Source: Leptolyngbya sp. O-77
GTDB lineage: Bacteria > Cyanobacteriota > Cyanobacteriia > Elainellales > Elainellaceae
NCBI RefSeq assembly: GCF_001548395.1
Contig: NZ_AP017367.1
Span: forward strand, 5,183,001-5,247,000
DNA length: 64,000 bases
Direction: 5' to 3'
Part shown: in pieces, positions 1 through 8,775 of the stretch
Layout: the number at the start of each line of letters is the position of its first letter
Numbering within the stretch: the first letter of the stretch is position 1
The notes under the pieces: model-generated
Told to the model about the DNA's origin: nothing
What the model saw: the letters and a program-made list of their open reading frames with translations, nothing else
The model's database searches: none
Program-made: the position numbers and the translations under genes

Positions 1-50
1 TACGTTTTTGACCTCGTTGCCATGAGATATCAGGAGGCCTTGATTCCCAA

Positions 51-88
51 TCTAAAATCCAAAATCTAAAATCCGAAATCCAAAATCC
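51..88. repeat. Short AAATCCA/AAATCTA heptamer-like tandem repeat
   Basis: Degenerate 7-8 bp units of the type AAAATCC/AAAATCT run back to back just downstream of the minus-strand TldD/PmbA gene. Similar tracts occur at 18741-18808 and 60466-60667. This looks like the short tandem heptanucleotide repeats common between cyanobacterial genes. No coding potential is seen from 1 to 103. Confidence 0.7.
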
Positions 89-103
89 CCAAAACCCACA
101 CCC

Positions 104-1414
104 TTACAGTCGCCCTGTCACCGATAGCCCTCCCACCACCACCGACGGCGTATAGCAAGAGCCATTCCATTCGGCATCGCCGCCCAATTCAATCAGGTTT
201 CGCAGCGCCGTGTAGACATTTCCTGCAACCATTGTGTCCTTGACGCGACCCACCACCTCACCGCGCCGCACTCGATAGCCCAGATCGACATTGATCGAAA
301 ATTCGCCCGAAATGCCTGCGCCGCCGCCCAGCATTTGATCCACGATAATGCCGTCTTCTATGGTTTCCAGCAGGCTTTCCAGTGGCTTGAAGCCGGGTTC
401 GACAATCAGGTTGAACAGGCCCGGCGTGGGATAGCTGCCCAGTCCTGGACGAAAGCCGTTGCCTGTGGTGCCGCTGCTGAGGGCGCGACCAATCGTGCGA
501 TCGGTATAGAAGAGTTGTAATGCGCCCTCTTTGACAAAGGTAATCGGCTGCGTAGGGCTGCCTTCATCGTCGAAGGGACAGCTAAAGGGGCCGATGTCGG
601 GATGCTGAGACAGCGTGAGGCGCGAGTCCATGACGGGTTCGCCGAGGCGATCGCTCCAGGGCGAGGCCCGCTCGATCACCTGCTTGCCGTTCATGGCAGA
701 TTGCACCGTGCCCCAGAGCATGTCTGCGGCTTTGGAGGTGAACAGCACGGGCACTTTGCCCACGGGCGGCGCGGTGTTGCGTTGCGCCCAATCCAGCCGC
801 TGCAAAATCTGCTGCGCCAGGGAAACCGGGTCGAGAATGCCGCGCTCGGTCTGCCCGTCTGCCACGCTGAGAAAATCTTCACCGCGAATCCACTCTGCCG
901 CCATGTAGCAGCTTAGCGTGGTGTCGGTATAGCCGCAGTCCAGCCCGTTGGAGTTGATCAGCCGCGTGGTTTCCACGTCGCACTCCCAGTCCGCCGTGCA
1001 GAGCGCTTCGGGATATCGTTCACGCACCAGGGCGATCGCCTCTCGTCCCCATTCCACTAGTTGTTCGATGGGTACGCCCACCCCCAAATCGGGATACTGC
1101 TTGGGATGGGCCGGAGCCAGTTCGATCGTCTCTGGCTCACTCAGCTGACTGAGGGCGATCGCCCGTTCCACCAGCGCGGCTGCATCCACCGGCCCGTAGG
1201 CCACCGCCAGCCCCGGCCGCCCATCCCGCCACAGCCGCAGCGCAGTTCCCTCTGCCTGTGAAGTTTCCAACTGCTTCAGCCGATTGGCCTCAAAAAACAC
1301 CGGCCGCGATAGCGATTGCGACTCATACACCTCCGCCGCCTCGGCCCCAGACCGCAGCGCCAATTCCAGCAGTTGTTCTGCCAGGGATAGGGGTGAGGTC
1401 GGACGTGGAGGCAT
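104..1414 (-). CDS. TldD/PmbA family metalloprotease-like protein
   Basis: 436-residue protein of the TldD/PmbA family, cytosolic proteins that act as peptidases on small peptides and toxins; the PmbA-type partner usually lacks the HExxxH zinc motif carried by TldD. I see no HExxH here, so this is the PmbA-like member. The N-terminal third has the family start (helix with AEVYES, then RLKQLETSQAEGTALRLWRDG). The middle has the STRLINSNGLDCGYT-like strand. The C-terminal half has glycine-rich loops (GNGFRPGLGSYP; IIVDQMLGGGAGISGEFS) typical of the family core. Length matches the family (about 430-450). It is transcribed away from the neighbouring Tab2 gene region and no operon partner is evident. 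Family assignment is firm; substrate unknown. Confidence 0.88.
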   Translation of the reverse strand: MPPRPTSPLSLAEQLLELALRSGAEAAEVYESQSLSRPVFFEANRLKQLETSQAEGTALRLWRDGRPGLAVAYGPVDAAALVERAIALSQLSEPETIELAPAHPKQYPDLGVGVPIEQLVEWGREAIALVRERYPEALCTADWECDVETTRLINSNGLDCGYTDTTLSCYMAAEWIRGEDFLSVADGQTERGILDPVSLAQQILQRLDWAQRNTAPPVGKVPVLFTSKAADMLWGTVQSAMNGKQVIERASPWSDRLGEPVMDSRLTLSQHPDIGPFSCPFDDEGSPTQPITFVKEGALQLFYTDRTIGRALSSGTTGNGFRPGLGSYPTPGLFNLIVEPGFKPLESLLETIEDGIIVDQMLGGGAGISGEFSINVDLGYRVRRGEVVGRVKDTMVAGNVYTALRNLIELGGDAEWNGSCYTPSVVVGGLSVTGRL

Positions 1415-1495
1415 AGGCGGGGTTTTGGGAAAGTGGTAATGGAGCGATAGAGAGGGAAGGCGGGGAGACGGGGAGAGCGGATCTTCATCCTTGCC

Positions 1496-2362
1496 TCAGC
1501 CCAGCACCCGCTCCGCTAGCAGCCAGAATCCCTTAAATTCCTCCGCCTGCGGATCGGTTTGCACGGCGATGAAATGGATGCCGCTAGCTTTGGTTTTGGC
1601 CATTTCAAACTGGGCGGCTTCTTGCTGGAGGGCGGCCGTCGTTAGGGTTGCCAAAATCCAGGAGTCGCTGCCGCCCGTTTCCAAAAGCAGTTGGGGTGGC
1701 TTGGATTCAGGCAGATATTTCACGTAGGCGAGTTCCAGCCCCGACATCCAGGCGGCGAGGGGCAAAGCGCGGCTGGAAAACAGCAGCAGACCCGGAACAG
1801 GAATGTCAGGGGCGAGTCCGGCTAGCGCCAGCGGAAACGATTCCCCAAAGTCGATCGCCCACTCGCTCAAATCGTCAAACGCTGCCGCCTCCAGCGTGAC
1901 AAAGGCCCACTTTTCGCCAATCAGGGCATCGGGGAGGGGCTGGGGCGTGGGGTTGGGCAGCAGCACGGAGGGGTTGCCGCCGGCCTGATAGTTGGGCATC
2001 TCAGGATAGACATTGGCCAGGCGCTCGTCGAGCCAGCGGCTGAGGGCGAGGGTGCGGCGGCTGGGGTAAGCGGGAATGCCAGCTTCTTCGCAGGCTTTGG
2101 TAATCATGTTCGACATTTGCCGCCGAAAGAAGCGGATTTTGTCGGGGGGGGTGGGGGCCTGGGCGATCGCCGCTTCGACGGCTTCGCGCAGCTTGACCGA
2201 GTTGACTTCGGTATTGCTTAAAAAGGTGGAATAGCGAAATAGCCCGTCAACTGACTGCTTCACGTCCAGCGGGCTTTCGCAGATCAAAACTTCCCACAGC
2301 TTTTTGCCCTTCTCATCCAAAACCGGACGAGAATAGAAATCTAGCTCCCAAATGATTGGCAT
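1496..2362 (-). CDS. Tab2/Atab2-like RNA-binding protein
   Basis: 288-residue protein of the Tab2 family (formerly DUF1092), found in cyanobacteria and plastids. In Chlamydomonas Tab2 binds the psaB 5' untranslated region and promotes photosystem I translation; in cyanobacteria the role is inferred by homology. Visible hallmarks are the N-terminal WELDFYSRPVLDEKGKKLWE block, the LFRYSTFLSNTEVNS segment, the RFFRRQMSNMITKACEEAGI helix with the RRTLALSRWLDER continuation, and the late QLLLETGGSDSWILATL strand. The ATG at 2362 gives a family-typical start. Soluble, no signal peptide. It reads toward the TldD/PmbA gene with about 80 bp between them, so the two may be cotranscribed. Confidence 0.88.
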   Translation of the reverse strand: MPIIWELDFYSRPVLDEKGKKLWEVLICESPLDVKQSVDGLFRYSTFLSNTEVNSVKLREAVEAAIAQAPTPPDKIRFFRRQMSNMITKACEEAGIPAYPSRRTLALSRWLDERLANVYPEMPNYQAGGNPSVLLPNPTPQPLPDALIGEKWAFVTLEAAAFDDLSEWAIDFGESFPLALAGLAPDIPVPGLLLFSSRALPLAAWMSGLELAYVKYLPESKPPQLLLETGGSDSWILATLTTAALQQEAAQFEMAKTKASGIHFIAVQTDPQAEEFKGFWLLAERVLG

Positions 2363-2503
2363 TCCTAGTCTGCTAACGTGCGTCTCTGCACTTGATCATA
2401 CGGGACGGTGGATCATTAGATATTTTGGATTTTGGATTGGGGATTTTAGATTGAAAATTCCTGGGGTTCGGATTGGGAAACGTAGTGGCAATACGAGGAA
2501 AAA

Positions 2504-2830
2504 ATGCTGGAGGCAAGGCGACTGCTAGTGTGGCTGCTGGCCTTGGGGCTGGGATTGTGTTTAGGGGCTTTAGCGCCAGCCCCGCAGAGCGGCATTGCCG
2601 CGCCCATATTTTGCCGCGTGGTGGACGGGCATTCGGTGTGTGTGCTGAGCCTCCAGCGCAGCGCCAAGAACTTTTGGGAATATCGCGCAGCCGTGAGCGT
2701 GGACGGGGTAGTGCGTCCGGTAGAGGTGTATGACTGTCGCGATCGCCTCCGGCACAGGGCAGACGGCACGACGGTTCCCTTTGCTAAAGACCTTGCAGGG
2801 GCGATCGTTTGTCGCCTGTATCGGCACTAG
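2504..2830 (+). CDS. Conserved small secreted protein, unknown function
   Basis: 108 residues. An N-terminal hydrophobic stretch (residues about 7-31, LLVWLLALGLGLCLGALAP) followed by small residues suggests an exported or lipid-anchored protein. The mature part holds three Cys (ICR.. at about 36, CVLS at about 46, CRDR at about 74) and a further Cys near the C-terminus (IVCRLYRH), enough for disulphides. I do not recognise the family. An AGGAAAAA stretch just before the ATG at 2504 is a weak ribosome-binding site. The gene converges on the alpha/beta hydrolase with a 9-bp tandem repeat between the two stops. Confidence 0.6.
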   Translation: MLEARRLLVWLLALGLGLCLGALAPAPQSGIAAPIFCRVVDGHSVCVLSLQRSAKNFWEYRAAVSVDGVVRPVEVYDCRDRLRHRADGTTVPFAKDLAGAIVCRLYRH

Positions 2831-2850
2831 CTCAGCAATTGGAGCCAGCA

Positions 2851-2899
2851 AATCAGGCTAATCAGGCTAATCAGGCTAATCAGGCTAATCAGGCTAATC
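2851..2899. repeat. 9-bp tandem repeat (AATCAGGCT), five copies
   Basis: AATCAGGCT is repeated exactly at 2851, 2860, 2869, 2878 and 2887, with a partial sixth unit. The array sits between two convergent genes and its last copy supplies the stop codon (TAG on the minus strand, 2894-2896) of the alpha/beta hydrolase, so copy-number change could alter the extreme C-terminus or the 3' end. Confidence 0.9.
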
Positions 2900-3922
2900 C
2901 GCAATGGCTTGCAAACTCTGATCTGCAACGTGCTGCGCCAAAATTGCTTGCAGGTGCGTAACCACTGCATCCGTCTGTTCAATCATAGCTAGATGCCCGC
3001 AGTCGGGAATTTGCACCACGTTCTGCCCGCACTGTTGAAACAGATGATGGAAGCTGGCCAGGTGAAGCACGTACTGCGGCTCCATCACGGTGTCATTTTC
3101 TCCGGCGATGAAGTAGACCGGCTGCGACAGTCGAGAGACGACCTGCGGCAGGCGATGAACCTCGGTCTCGGTTGTCGAGTCAAGCAGTGCGCCGATGGCT
3201 GCTGCTGGGTCGGCGCTTACCCAATCTACCAGGCGTTGCCGTCCCCAGGCGCGGTCGATGGGGCGGGCGACGTTCATGTAGGTCATCATCAGATCCACCA
3301 GCGGCAGGTGGCACAGCCAGCGGGGGCGCAGTTTGACCAATTGCTGCCCTGCGGCCCGAAAGCGCTCAAATTCTTCTTTTAGGTAAATACCGCCACCGGA
3401 GTTGACGCAGGTCACGCCCTTCACCCGATCGGGCATTCGGTCTGCGGCCCACAGCGCAATACTGCCACCGAGGGAGTGCCCAATCAGCCAGACGTTGGAA
3501 ATATCCAGGGTTTCGAGGAGTTGCTCCAGGTCGCAAGCGTAGTCGCTGGGGGTATAGCCTGGTCGAGATTGCGGGGCGATCGCCCTAGCCTGCGACGAAA
3601 CCGACACAGCAGCCAACTCACCCGGAACGCTACCAGACGCACCATTTGCAGGTTGCCTCAAAGTGCTGGCGGGATAGGGCGAGGCGGGAGAGGAGTCGCT
3701 GGGCTGATAACGCATCGCTGCCCGTCCCCTCTGCGAATCGCCAAACCCGCGCAAATCATAAGACAGGCAGGTATAATTCGGCGCAAGCTGCTGAATCACG
3801 GGTTGCCAATAGGCACGACTCAGCAGCCAGCCGTGAATAAAAACCAGGGTTATCGGTGTTTGGGTGGGAGCAGTTCGCTCGTAGGCGTGGGGGGTGCCCA
3901 GGACATCGACGACATTCATCAT
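2894..3922 (-). CDS. Alpha/beta fold hydrolase
   Basis: 342-residue cytosolic alpha/beta hydrolase. The oxyanion-hole segment (FIHGWLLSRAYWQPV) is near residue 30, the strand RGFGDSQRG near 60, the nucleophile elbow GHSLGGS with catalytic Ser near residue 148, the acid in AGENDTVM near 275, and the catalytic His in CGHLAM near 311. About 50 residues (67-118) between RGFGDSQRG and SDYACDLEQLL are low-complexity, rich in Ser/Pro/Ala, and look like an insertion relative to usual members (about 280 residues). Substrate cannot be read from sequence; esterase, lipase or C-C hydrolase are all possible. No operon partner is evident upstream. Confidence 0.88.
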   Translation of the reverse strand: MMNVVDVLGTPHAYERTAPTQTPITLVFIHGWLLSRAYWQPVIQQLAPNYTCLSYDLRGFGDSQRGRAAMRYQPSDSSPASPYPASTLRQPANGASGSVPGELAAVSVSSQARAIAPQSRPGYTPSDYACDLEQLLETLDISNVWLIGHSLGGSIALWAADRMPDRVKGVTCVNSGGGIYLKEEFERFRAAGQQLVKLRPRWLCHLPLVDLMMTYMNVARPIDRAWGRQRLVDWVSADPAAAIGALLDSTTETEVHRLPQVVSRLSQPVYFIAGENDTVMEPQYVLHLASFHHLFQQCGQNVVQIPDCGHLAMIEQTDAVVTHLQAILAQHVADQSLQAIAD

Positions 3923-4069
3923 ACTTCCATCCTATCCCCAGAGTGGGGCCGATGGGGAGTCTGGGTGGATACTTGGCTTCAGGGGCTAAGGGGTTGAGGC
4001 GTGGAAAGGATGCGGGGGAATGGGGCGATGGAATCAATGAATCAGTAAATTTACTGAGGTTCTTGCTGA

Positions 4070-4699
4070 TTAGTGTTCAAAAATATTCTCGTAGTGCAGC
4101 AAATCTAGATTGACGAAGGTGGGGAGACATTGGAAGCAAGATTCTGCCAACGTCAACCGCTCTTCGCGCTGGAGCATTTCGGTCAGCTTTTGGCGGATGC
4201 TCAGCAGAAACCGCACATCGTTCGCGGCGTAGCGGAGTTGCTCCTCCGAGAGGTTCAGCGCGTTGCCCCAGTCAGAGCTTTGGGCGGTTTTGTCCAGTTC
4301 CACCCGCTCTAGCTCCTGCACTACCTCCTTGAGGCCGTGGCGGGGGGCGTAGGTGCGGGCCAGCTTGCTGGCAATTTTGGTGCAAAAAACTGGACGAACC
4401 GCAATGTTGAGATGGTACTGAAACGCCGCCATGTCAAAGCGGGCAAAGTGAAAGACTTTGGTGATTTGCGGCGCTTCTAGCAACTGCTGGAGGTGGGGGG
4501 CGGCGGTTTGGCCCCGCAGGATGCGAACGACAGACACGCGCCCCGCAGGATCGCAAAGCTGCACCACACAGAGGCGATCGCGCCAGGGACGCAGCCCCAT
4601 TGTTTCCGTATCAACGGCGATCGCCTCCACGGTTGAATATTCCGCCAGCGCTTCCGCCGACAGATCCTCATCGAACACCTGAAACTCGTCTAACGCCAT
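4070..4699 (-). CDS. RNase D-like 3'-5' exonuclease (DEDDy)
   Basis: 209 residues covering a single DEDD exonuclease domain and lacking the HRDC domains of full-length RNase D, as is usual for the short cyanobacterial form. Motif I is AVDTETMGL (residues about 28-36), motif II is FHFARFDMAAF (about 80-90), and motif III is YAANDVRFLL (about 155-164), the Y-x3-D spacing of the DEDDy class. Predicted to trim RNA 3' ends with two bound metal ions. It lies 21 bp downstream of trpB on the same strand, so it is probably cotranscribed with it. The family is certain; the RNA substrate is not. Confidence 0.88.
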   Translation of the reverse strand: MALDEFQVFDEDLSAEALAEYSTVEAIAVDTETMGLRPWRDRLCVVQLCDPAGRVSVVRILRGQTAAPHLQQLLEAPQITKVFHFARFDMAAFQYHLNIAVRPVFCTKIASKLARTYAPRHGLKEVVQELERVELDKTAQSSDWGNALNLSEEQLRYAANDVRFLLSIRQKLTEMLQREERLTLAESCFQCLPTFVNLDLLHYENIFEH

Positions 4700-4720
4700 G
4701 CCCTAATTCAAGTCCAGGTA

Positions 4721-5959
4721 CTATTGCAAATCCAGGTATTTTGCGACGTTCTGCATGTCCTTGTCGCCGCGACCGGAGCAGTTGATGACAATGCGGGGGC
4801 TGCCTTCCAATTGTGGGCAGAGCTTGCTGAGATGGGCGATCGCATGGGCCGTTTCCAGGGCGGGAATAATGCCCTCCAACCGCGACAGCAGTTGTAGTCC
4901 TTCCAGCGCCTCTGCATCGGTGATGCTGTAGTACTCTGCCCGACCCGAATCCTTCAAAAAGCTATGCTCTGGCCCCACGCCCGGATAGTCCAGCCCCGCG
5001 CTAATGGAATGCGGCTCGATCACCTGTCCATCTTCGTCTTGCAGCAGATAGCTCATTGCGCCGTGCAGCACACCCACCCGCCCGCGAGTCAGCGTCGCCG
5101 CGTGCTTTTCCGAATCCACACCTTCGCCGCCCGCCTCAATACCGATTAGCCGCACCGACGGCTCGTTCACAAACTCATGGAACAGCCCCATCGCGTTAGA
5201 GCCACCGCCCACGCAGGCCAGCAAGATATCTGGCAAGCCGCCCCACTTTTCCTGGGCCTGCTGCCGCGTTTCCTGCCCAATGATGGCTTGGAAGTCTCGC
5301 ACAATCATCGGATACGGATGCGGCCCTGCCACCGAGCCGAGAATGTAGTGCGTCGTTTCCACATTCGTCACCCAGTCGCGGATCGCCTCCGAGGTCGCGT
5401 CCTTCAGCGTGCCCGTACCCGCCTCCACCGGGCGCACCTCCGCCCCCATTAGCCGCATCCGAAACACGTTGAGCGCCTGCCGCTCCATGTCATGCACGCC
5501 CATATAGATGATGCACTCCAGCCCAAACCGCGCACACACCGTCGCCGTGGCTACGCCATGCTGCCCTGCCCCCGTTTCGGCAATGATGCGCTGCTTGCCC
5601 ATGCGCTTGGCTAGGAGCACTTGCCCCAAGGCGTTATTGATTTTGTGGGCCCCCGTGTGGTTCAGGTCTTCCCGCTTTAGGTAAATCTGTGGGCCTGTGC
5701 CATCGGGTTGGGCGAAATGCTGGGTCAGCCGCTCCGCAAAATACAGCGGCGTAGGGCGACCGACGTAATCCTTCAGCAGCGCCTGAAACTCTGCCTGAAA
5801 CTCCGCATCATCGCGATATTGATAAAACGCCGCCTCCAACTCACTCAGCGCGGGCATCAGCGTCTCTGGCACATATTTGCCGCCAAATTTGCCATATCGG
5901 CCAAGCGCATCCGGCCGCTGAACTGAGGCTTGGTTGATGGGGAGAGGAGTTAGAGTCAC
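4721..5959 (-). CDS. trpB: Tryptophan synthase beta subunit
   Basis: 412-residue TrpB, which condenses indole with L-serine to make tryptophan using pyridoxal phosphate. The PLP lysine is in HTGAHKINNALGQ (residues about 95-107), followed by the ETGAGQHGVA signature, the phosphate-binding GGGSNAMGLF loop, and the EHSFLKDSGRAEYYSITD and NCSGRGDKDM blocks near the C-terminus. The N-terminal GRYGKFGGKYVPETLM is the standard start. Length equals the family norm. trpA is not adjacent, as is common in cyanobacteria. The RNase D-like gene follows at 21 bp. Confidence 0.97.
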   Translation of the reverse strand: MTLTPLPINQASVQRPDALGRYGKFGGKYVPETLMPALSELEAAFYQYRDDAEFQAEFQALLKDYVGRPTPLYFAERLTQHFAQPDGTGPQIYLKREDLNHTGAHKINNALGQVLLAKRMGKQRIIAETGAGQHGVATATVCARFGLECIIYMGVHDMERQALNVFRMRLMGAEVRPVEAGTGTLKDATSEAIRDWVTNVETTHYILGSVAGPHPYPMIVRDFQAIIGQETRQQAQEKWGGLPDILLACVGGGSNAMGLFHEFVNEPSVRLIGIEAGGEGVDSEKHAATLTRGRVGVLHGAMSYLLQDEDGQVIEPHSISAGLDYPGVGPEHSFLKDSGRAEYYSITDAEALEGLQLLSRLEGIIPALETAHAIAHLSKLCPQLEGSPRIVINCSGRGDKDMQNVAKYLDLQ

Positions 5960-6068
5960 AACGGTAAACGGGTTTGAATACTTACAGCCCTCATTATCGG
6001 GCTACTGGGGCGAGATGGCTAGGGGTGAGGCTTTTGAGAACTGCGGCCCTGTGCCCCTTACAAGCAAA

Positions 6069-6098
6069 ATCGCTGCGTAGCCATAGCCACGCAGCGAT
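6069..6098 (-). terminator. Probable terminator of the PPC-repeat gene
   Basis: Perfect inverted repeat: ATCGCTGCGT (6069-6078) and ACGCAGCGAT (6089-6098) with a 10-nt loop. Read on the minus strand it is followed by TTTTGCTTG, and it lies 25 bp past the stop of the 6124-7995 gene. Otherwise 5960-6123 holds only the upstream region of trpB. Confidence 0.65.
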
Positions 6099-6123
6099 CC
6101 TTAGCTAATCAGCTACCTAAGAT

Positions 6124-7995
6124 TTATATGAGTGCAAAATCTACGGTGTAGTTCGTTGCAACCCCAGGACGGGGTGTCACTCTAAAGAAGTAGGTGCCAG
6201 CAGCCAGCCCATTTTGGATGAAGCTGGAGAGGTAAGAATCACTAAAGTTAGTATCGCTCCGAATCAGTTCACCACTGTCAACCAGCCCATTGCCGTTCGA
6301 GTCTCGAATTAGCTCAATGGTCGTGTTGCCCGATGTGCCTTGAACTCGCGCTTGCAAATTCGCTGTTGAATTCAGCGTGAATTGGTAGAAATCGCTGGGG
6401 TCAACATTGGTGCTGACATGTTCCTTAGCCAAGAAGGTATTGGACAGCACTCCAATATTACGGGCAGTGGAAATCGTGCTGCCGGGATCAGGCTGCCCGT
6501 TGCCACCGAAGGGGGTGGACACCAGGCTCATCTGGTAGAGCGTGGAGGCGCTGGCCGTGCGGCTAGCTACCGTGATGAAATAGGTGCCCACAGGTAAGTC
6601 TCGCGTAATCTGAGACAGGTTGGAAGAACTAAAGTTTGTATCCGAAGCAATGACTTCGCCGTTGTCGATCAACCCATTGCCGTTGATATCGCGAACAAGC
6701 TGGATCTCAGTATTGGTAGAAGTGGCTTGAACATTGATCTGAACGTTAGAGAGATCGTTCAAGGTGAATCGATAGGCATCAAGACCATCGATAACCCCGA
6801 CGTATTCTTTAATGTTGACCGTCCCGGCTACAGGGCCCAGGTTGCGGGCAGAAGACAGCAAGTTGCCTGGGTCAGGCTGACCATTGCCGCCATAGGGGGT
6901 CGCGACCAGGTTCAGTTCATAAAGCGTGGAGGCGCTGGTATTGCGGCTGGCCACAGTGATGAAATAGGTGCCAGGGGGCAAGTCCTGGGTGAATCGAGAC
7001 AGATTGGCAGAACTGAAGTTTGTTTCAGAAACGATGACTTCCCCGTTGTCAACTAGCCCGTTGCCGTTGATATCGCGAACGAGCTGGATTTGAGTATTGG
7101 TAGAAGTTGCCTGGACGCTGACCTGAATATTGGACAGATCGTTTAGGGTAAAGCGATAGGCATCGAGACTGTCTAGCACGCCGACATATTCTCTAGCGGT
7201 TACTGTACCTGCCACTGCGCCCAAATCGCGGGCAGATGCCAGGATATTTCCCGGATCGGGGGGAGGGCTGCCGCCAAAGGGCGTGTTGACGAGGGTCAGC
7301 TCGTATTGGGTTGAGTTGCTGGGGTTGGAGGGCGAAACTCGGACGTAGTATGTCCCCTGCGGCAGATCGGTCGCAATGCTGGGCTGGAAGGGCGCGAAGG
7401 AATCGACCTCAGAGGCAATCACTTCGCCGCTGTCGATCAGCCCGTTGTTGTTCAGATCTCGGATGAGTTCTACGCGACTGCCTGCTGAGATGCTGTTGAC
7501 CCGTGCTTGCAGGTTGCCCACATCATTGATGGTGAACTTGTAGAGATCAGAGGGGTCGGTGGTGCCGACAAACTCCGAGACGATTGAGGTTCCTGCCAGG
7601 ACTCCGAGATCGCGGGCGGTGTCGAGGCGTTCGCCGGGTTCGGCAGGGCGGGCGGCGGCGGTGATTTTGTAATTTACTTCGCCTCTGATCCGCTGGATGC
7701 CGATGAAGTAGGTGCCGGGGCCAAAGTCGTCCCGAAAGGTGATGTTTCGGCGGCCTGTGTTGAAGCTGCGGATGATGCTACCGCGAGCGTCTCGGAGGGT
7801 GATGCGGGCGCTGCTGGCTCGGTTGGCGATGCGTCCGATGGAGAGGTTGAGTTCGCGAACCTCTCCTAGCGTGAATTTTGCGAAGTCAATGCGATCGCGG
7901 GAACCGACAAATCCATTGACTCGCTTGTTGCCGTTGCCTAGCCTGCCGAGATTACGAGCACCTCTGAGGGTATTGTCTCTGTTGCTAATTGACAT
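6124..7995 (-). CDS. Secreted-type multi-repeat PPC-domain protein with Ca-loop motifs
   Basis: 623 residues made of five repeats of about 120-127 residues related to the bacterial pre-peptidase C-terminal (PPC) domain. The first (residues 1-120) is degenerate. Repeats 2-5 each carry the order ARxLG..V..EYVG..D..D.YRFTLND, a D-x-N-x-N-G loop (DLNNNGLIDSGE, DINGNGLVDNGE, DINGNGLIDNGE, DSNGNGLVDSGE) and a PxGTYFxxV strand. The loops resemble calcium-binding EF-hand/dockerin-type loops. Repeats 3 and 4 are nearly identical, indicating recent duplication. There is no N-terminal signal peptide and no protease domain, so if exported it would use a non-Sec route. Function unknown; probably a surface or exoprotein built of beta-sandwich modules. 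Confidence 0.82.
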   Translation of the reverse strand: MSISNRDNTLRGARNLGRLGNGNKRVNGFVGSRDRIDFAKFTLGEVRELNLSIGRIANRASSARITLRDARGSIIRSFNTGRRNITFRDDFGPGTYFIGIQRIRGEVNYKITAAARPAEPGERLDTARDLGVLAGTSIVSEFVGTTDPSDLYKFTINDVGNLQARVNSISAGSRVELIRDLNNNGLIDSGEVIASEVDSFAPFQPSIATDLPQGTYYVRVSPSNPSNSTQYELTLVNTPFGGSPPPDPGNILASARDLGAVAGTVTAREYVGVLDSLDAYRFTLNDLSNIQVSVQATSTNTQIQLVRDINGNGLVDNGEVIVSETNFSSANLSRFTQDLPPGTYFITVASRNTSASTLYELNLVATPYGGNGQPDPGNLLSSARNLGPVAGTVNIKEYVGVIDGLDAYRFTLNDLSNVQINVQATSTNTEIQLVRDINGNGLIDNGEVIASDTNFSSSNLSQITRDLPVGTYFITVASRTASASTLYQMSLVSTPFGGNGQPDPGSTISTARNIGVLSNTFLAKEHVSTNVDPSDFYQFTLNSTANLQARVQGTSGNTTIELIRDSNGNGLVDSGELIRSDTNFSDSYLSSFIQNGLAAGTYFFRVTPRPGVATNYTVDFALI

Positions 7996-8428
7996 GACTT
8001 TGGAGTAGTTAGACGACGGGTCAATAGCTCAAAAGCACTGAAACTGGGCGGAAATTGCCCCTTCAGCGTGAGCCTTGCCCTAAGTAGTTCTGCGGGCTAA
8101 GAAGATATGCAATTGCAAAACACTGGTTACCCAAAGTCAACCTTTACTTGTGCGGGCGATCGCCTGAGATGGAATTTTTCAACAGGGCGATCGCCCCACT
8201 TGAGCGCGGTTCTGAATGGTTTTTCACATTAAGAAAAACTTTTGGGAAGCTTAACCTAAAGTTTATTTAGTTGCGAACTCCCTGCGTTTACCCTTGAACT
8301 TTTGCAAGTGTATAACAAGCCTCCAGGAAAATACTTAGGTTTTCAGTGTTTTCACTATAAATTCATCATAAAGTTGTCGTATTTCTTGGAGTTCAGAAAA
8401 TTTTCTCGGCAAAATACTGGTTTCTTAC
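7996..8428. other. Gene-free region upstream of the PPC-repeat gene
   Basis: AT-rich for this genome, with no convincing open frame. It must contain the promoter of the minus-strand PPC-repeat gene. Several HIP1 sites are present. The 8429-8667 repeat element follows. Confidence 0.6.
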
Positions 8429-8667
8429 TACAGCATTTTTGAAGCTAGTACTCTGAGGCGGGAGTTCTGCCCCTAGTTGGTAGTGCAGACTTGAGTCTGC
8501 CTCCTAAGCCCGCTTCCAAGGAACTAGCTGTGAATCGGGTGACTGAAGTCACTACTACGAACGGTCAGGCTGTTTACGCTGCCCAGCACTAGTGAGGTAC
8601 GCAGATGGTCGAGAATTCCTTGCCTGATCAGGACGGTGTGTGCCTTGCACCGCAAGAAAATGCGGTA
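8429..8667 (+). repeat. 95-bp palindromic element, copy 1, interrupted
   Basis: Starts TACAGCATTTTTGAAGCTAG and ends CGCAAGAAAATGCGGTA, matching the ends of the 95-bp copies at 25224-25318, 49819-49913 and 58501-58595. The element is split by a 139-bp insert (8450-8588) flanked by CTAGT direct repeats (8445-8449 and 8589-8593). 95 + 139 + 5 equals the observed 239 bp exactly. This copy is the most diverged. Confidence 0.8.
8450..8588. mobile_element. 139-bp nested insertion with 5-bp target duplication
   Basis: Inserted in the palindromic element and flanked by CTAGT repeats. It contains two near-perfect hairpins, GCAGACT-TG-AGTCTGC (8484-8499) and GTGACT-GA-AGTCAC (8539-8552), the latter within GACTGAAGTCACTACTACGA, a motif I know as a frequent dispersed repeat in cyanobacterial intergenic DNA. 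No open frame. Terminal inverted repeats are not obvious. Confidence 0.65.
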
Positions 8668-8775
8668 AATTGCTGTAATTACCGATTTTGGATGAATTAA
8701 ATCAACCAGATAAGTCAGCCAAATTGAGTAGATTTAGATCGGCTAGATCAGCTAGATTAGGTGGATCGAGTTTTT

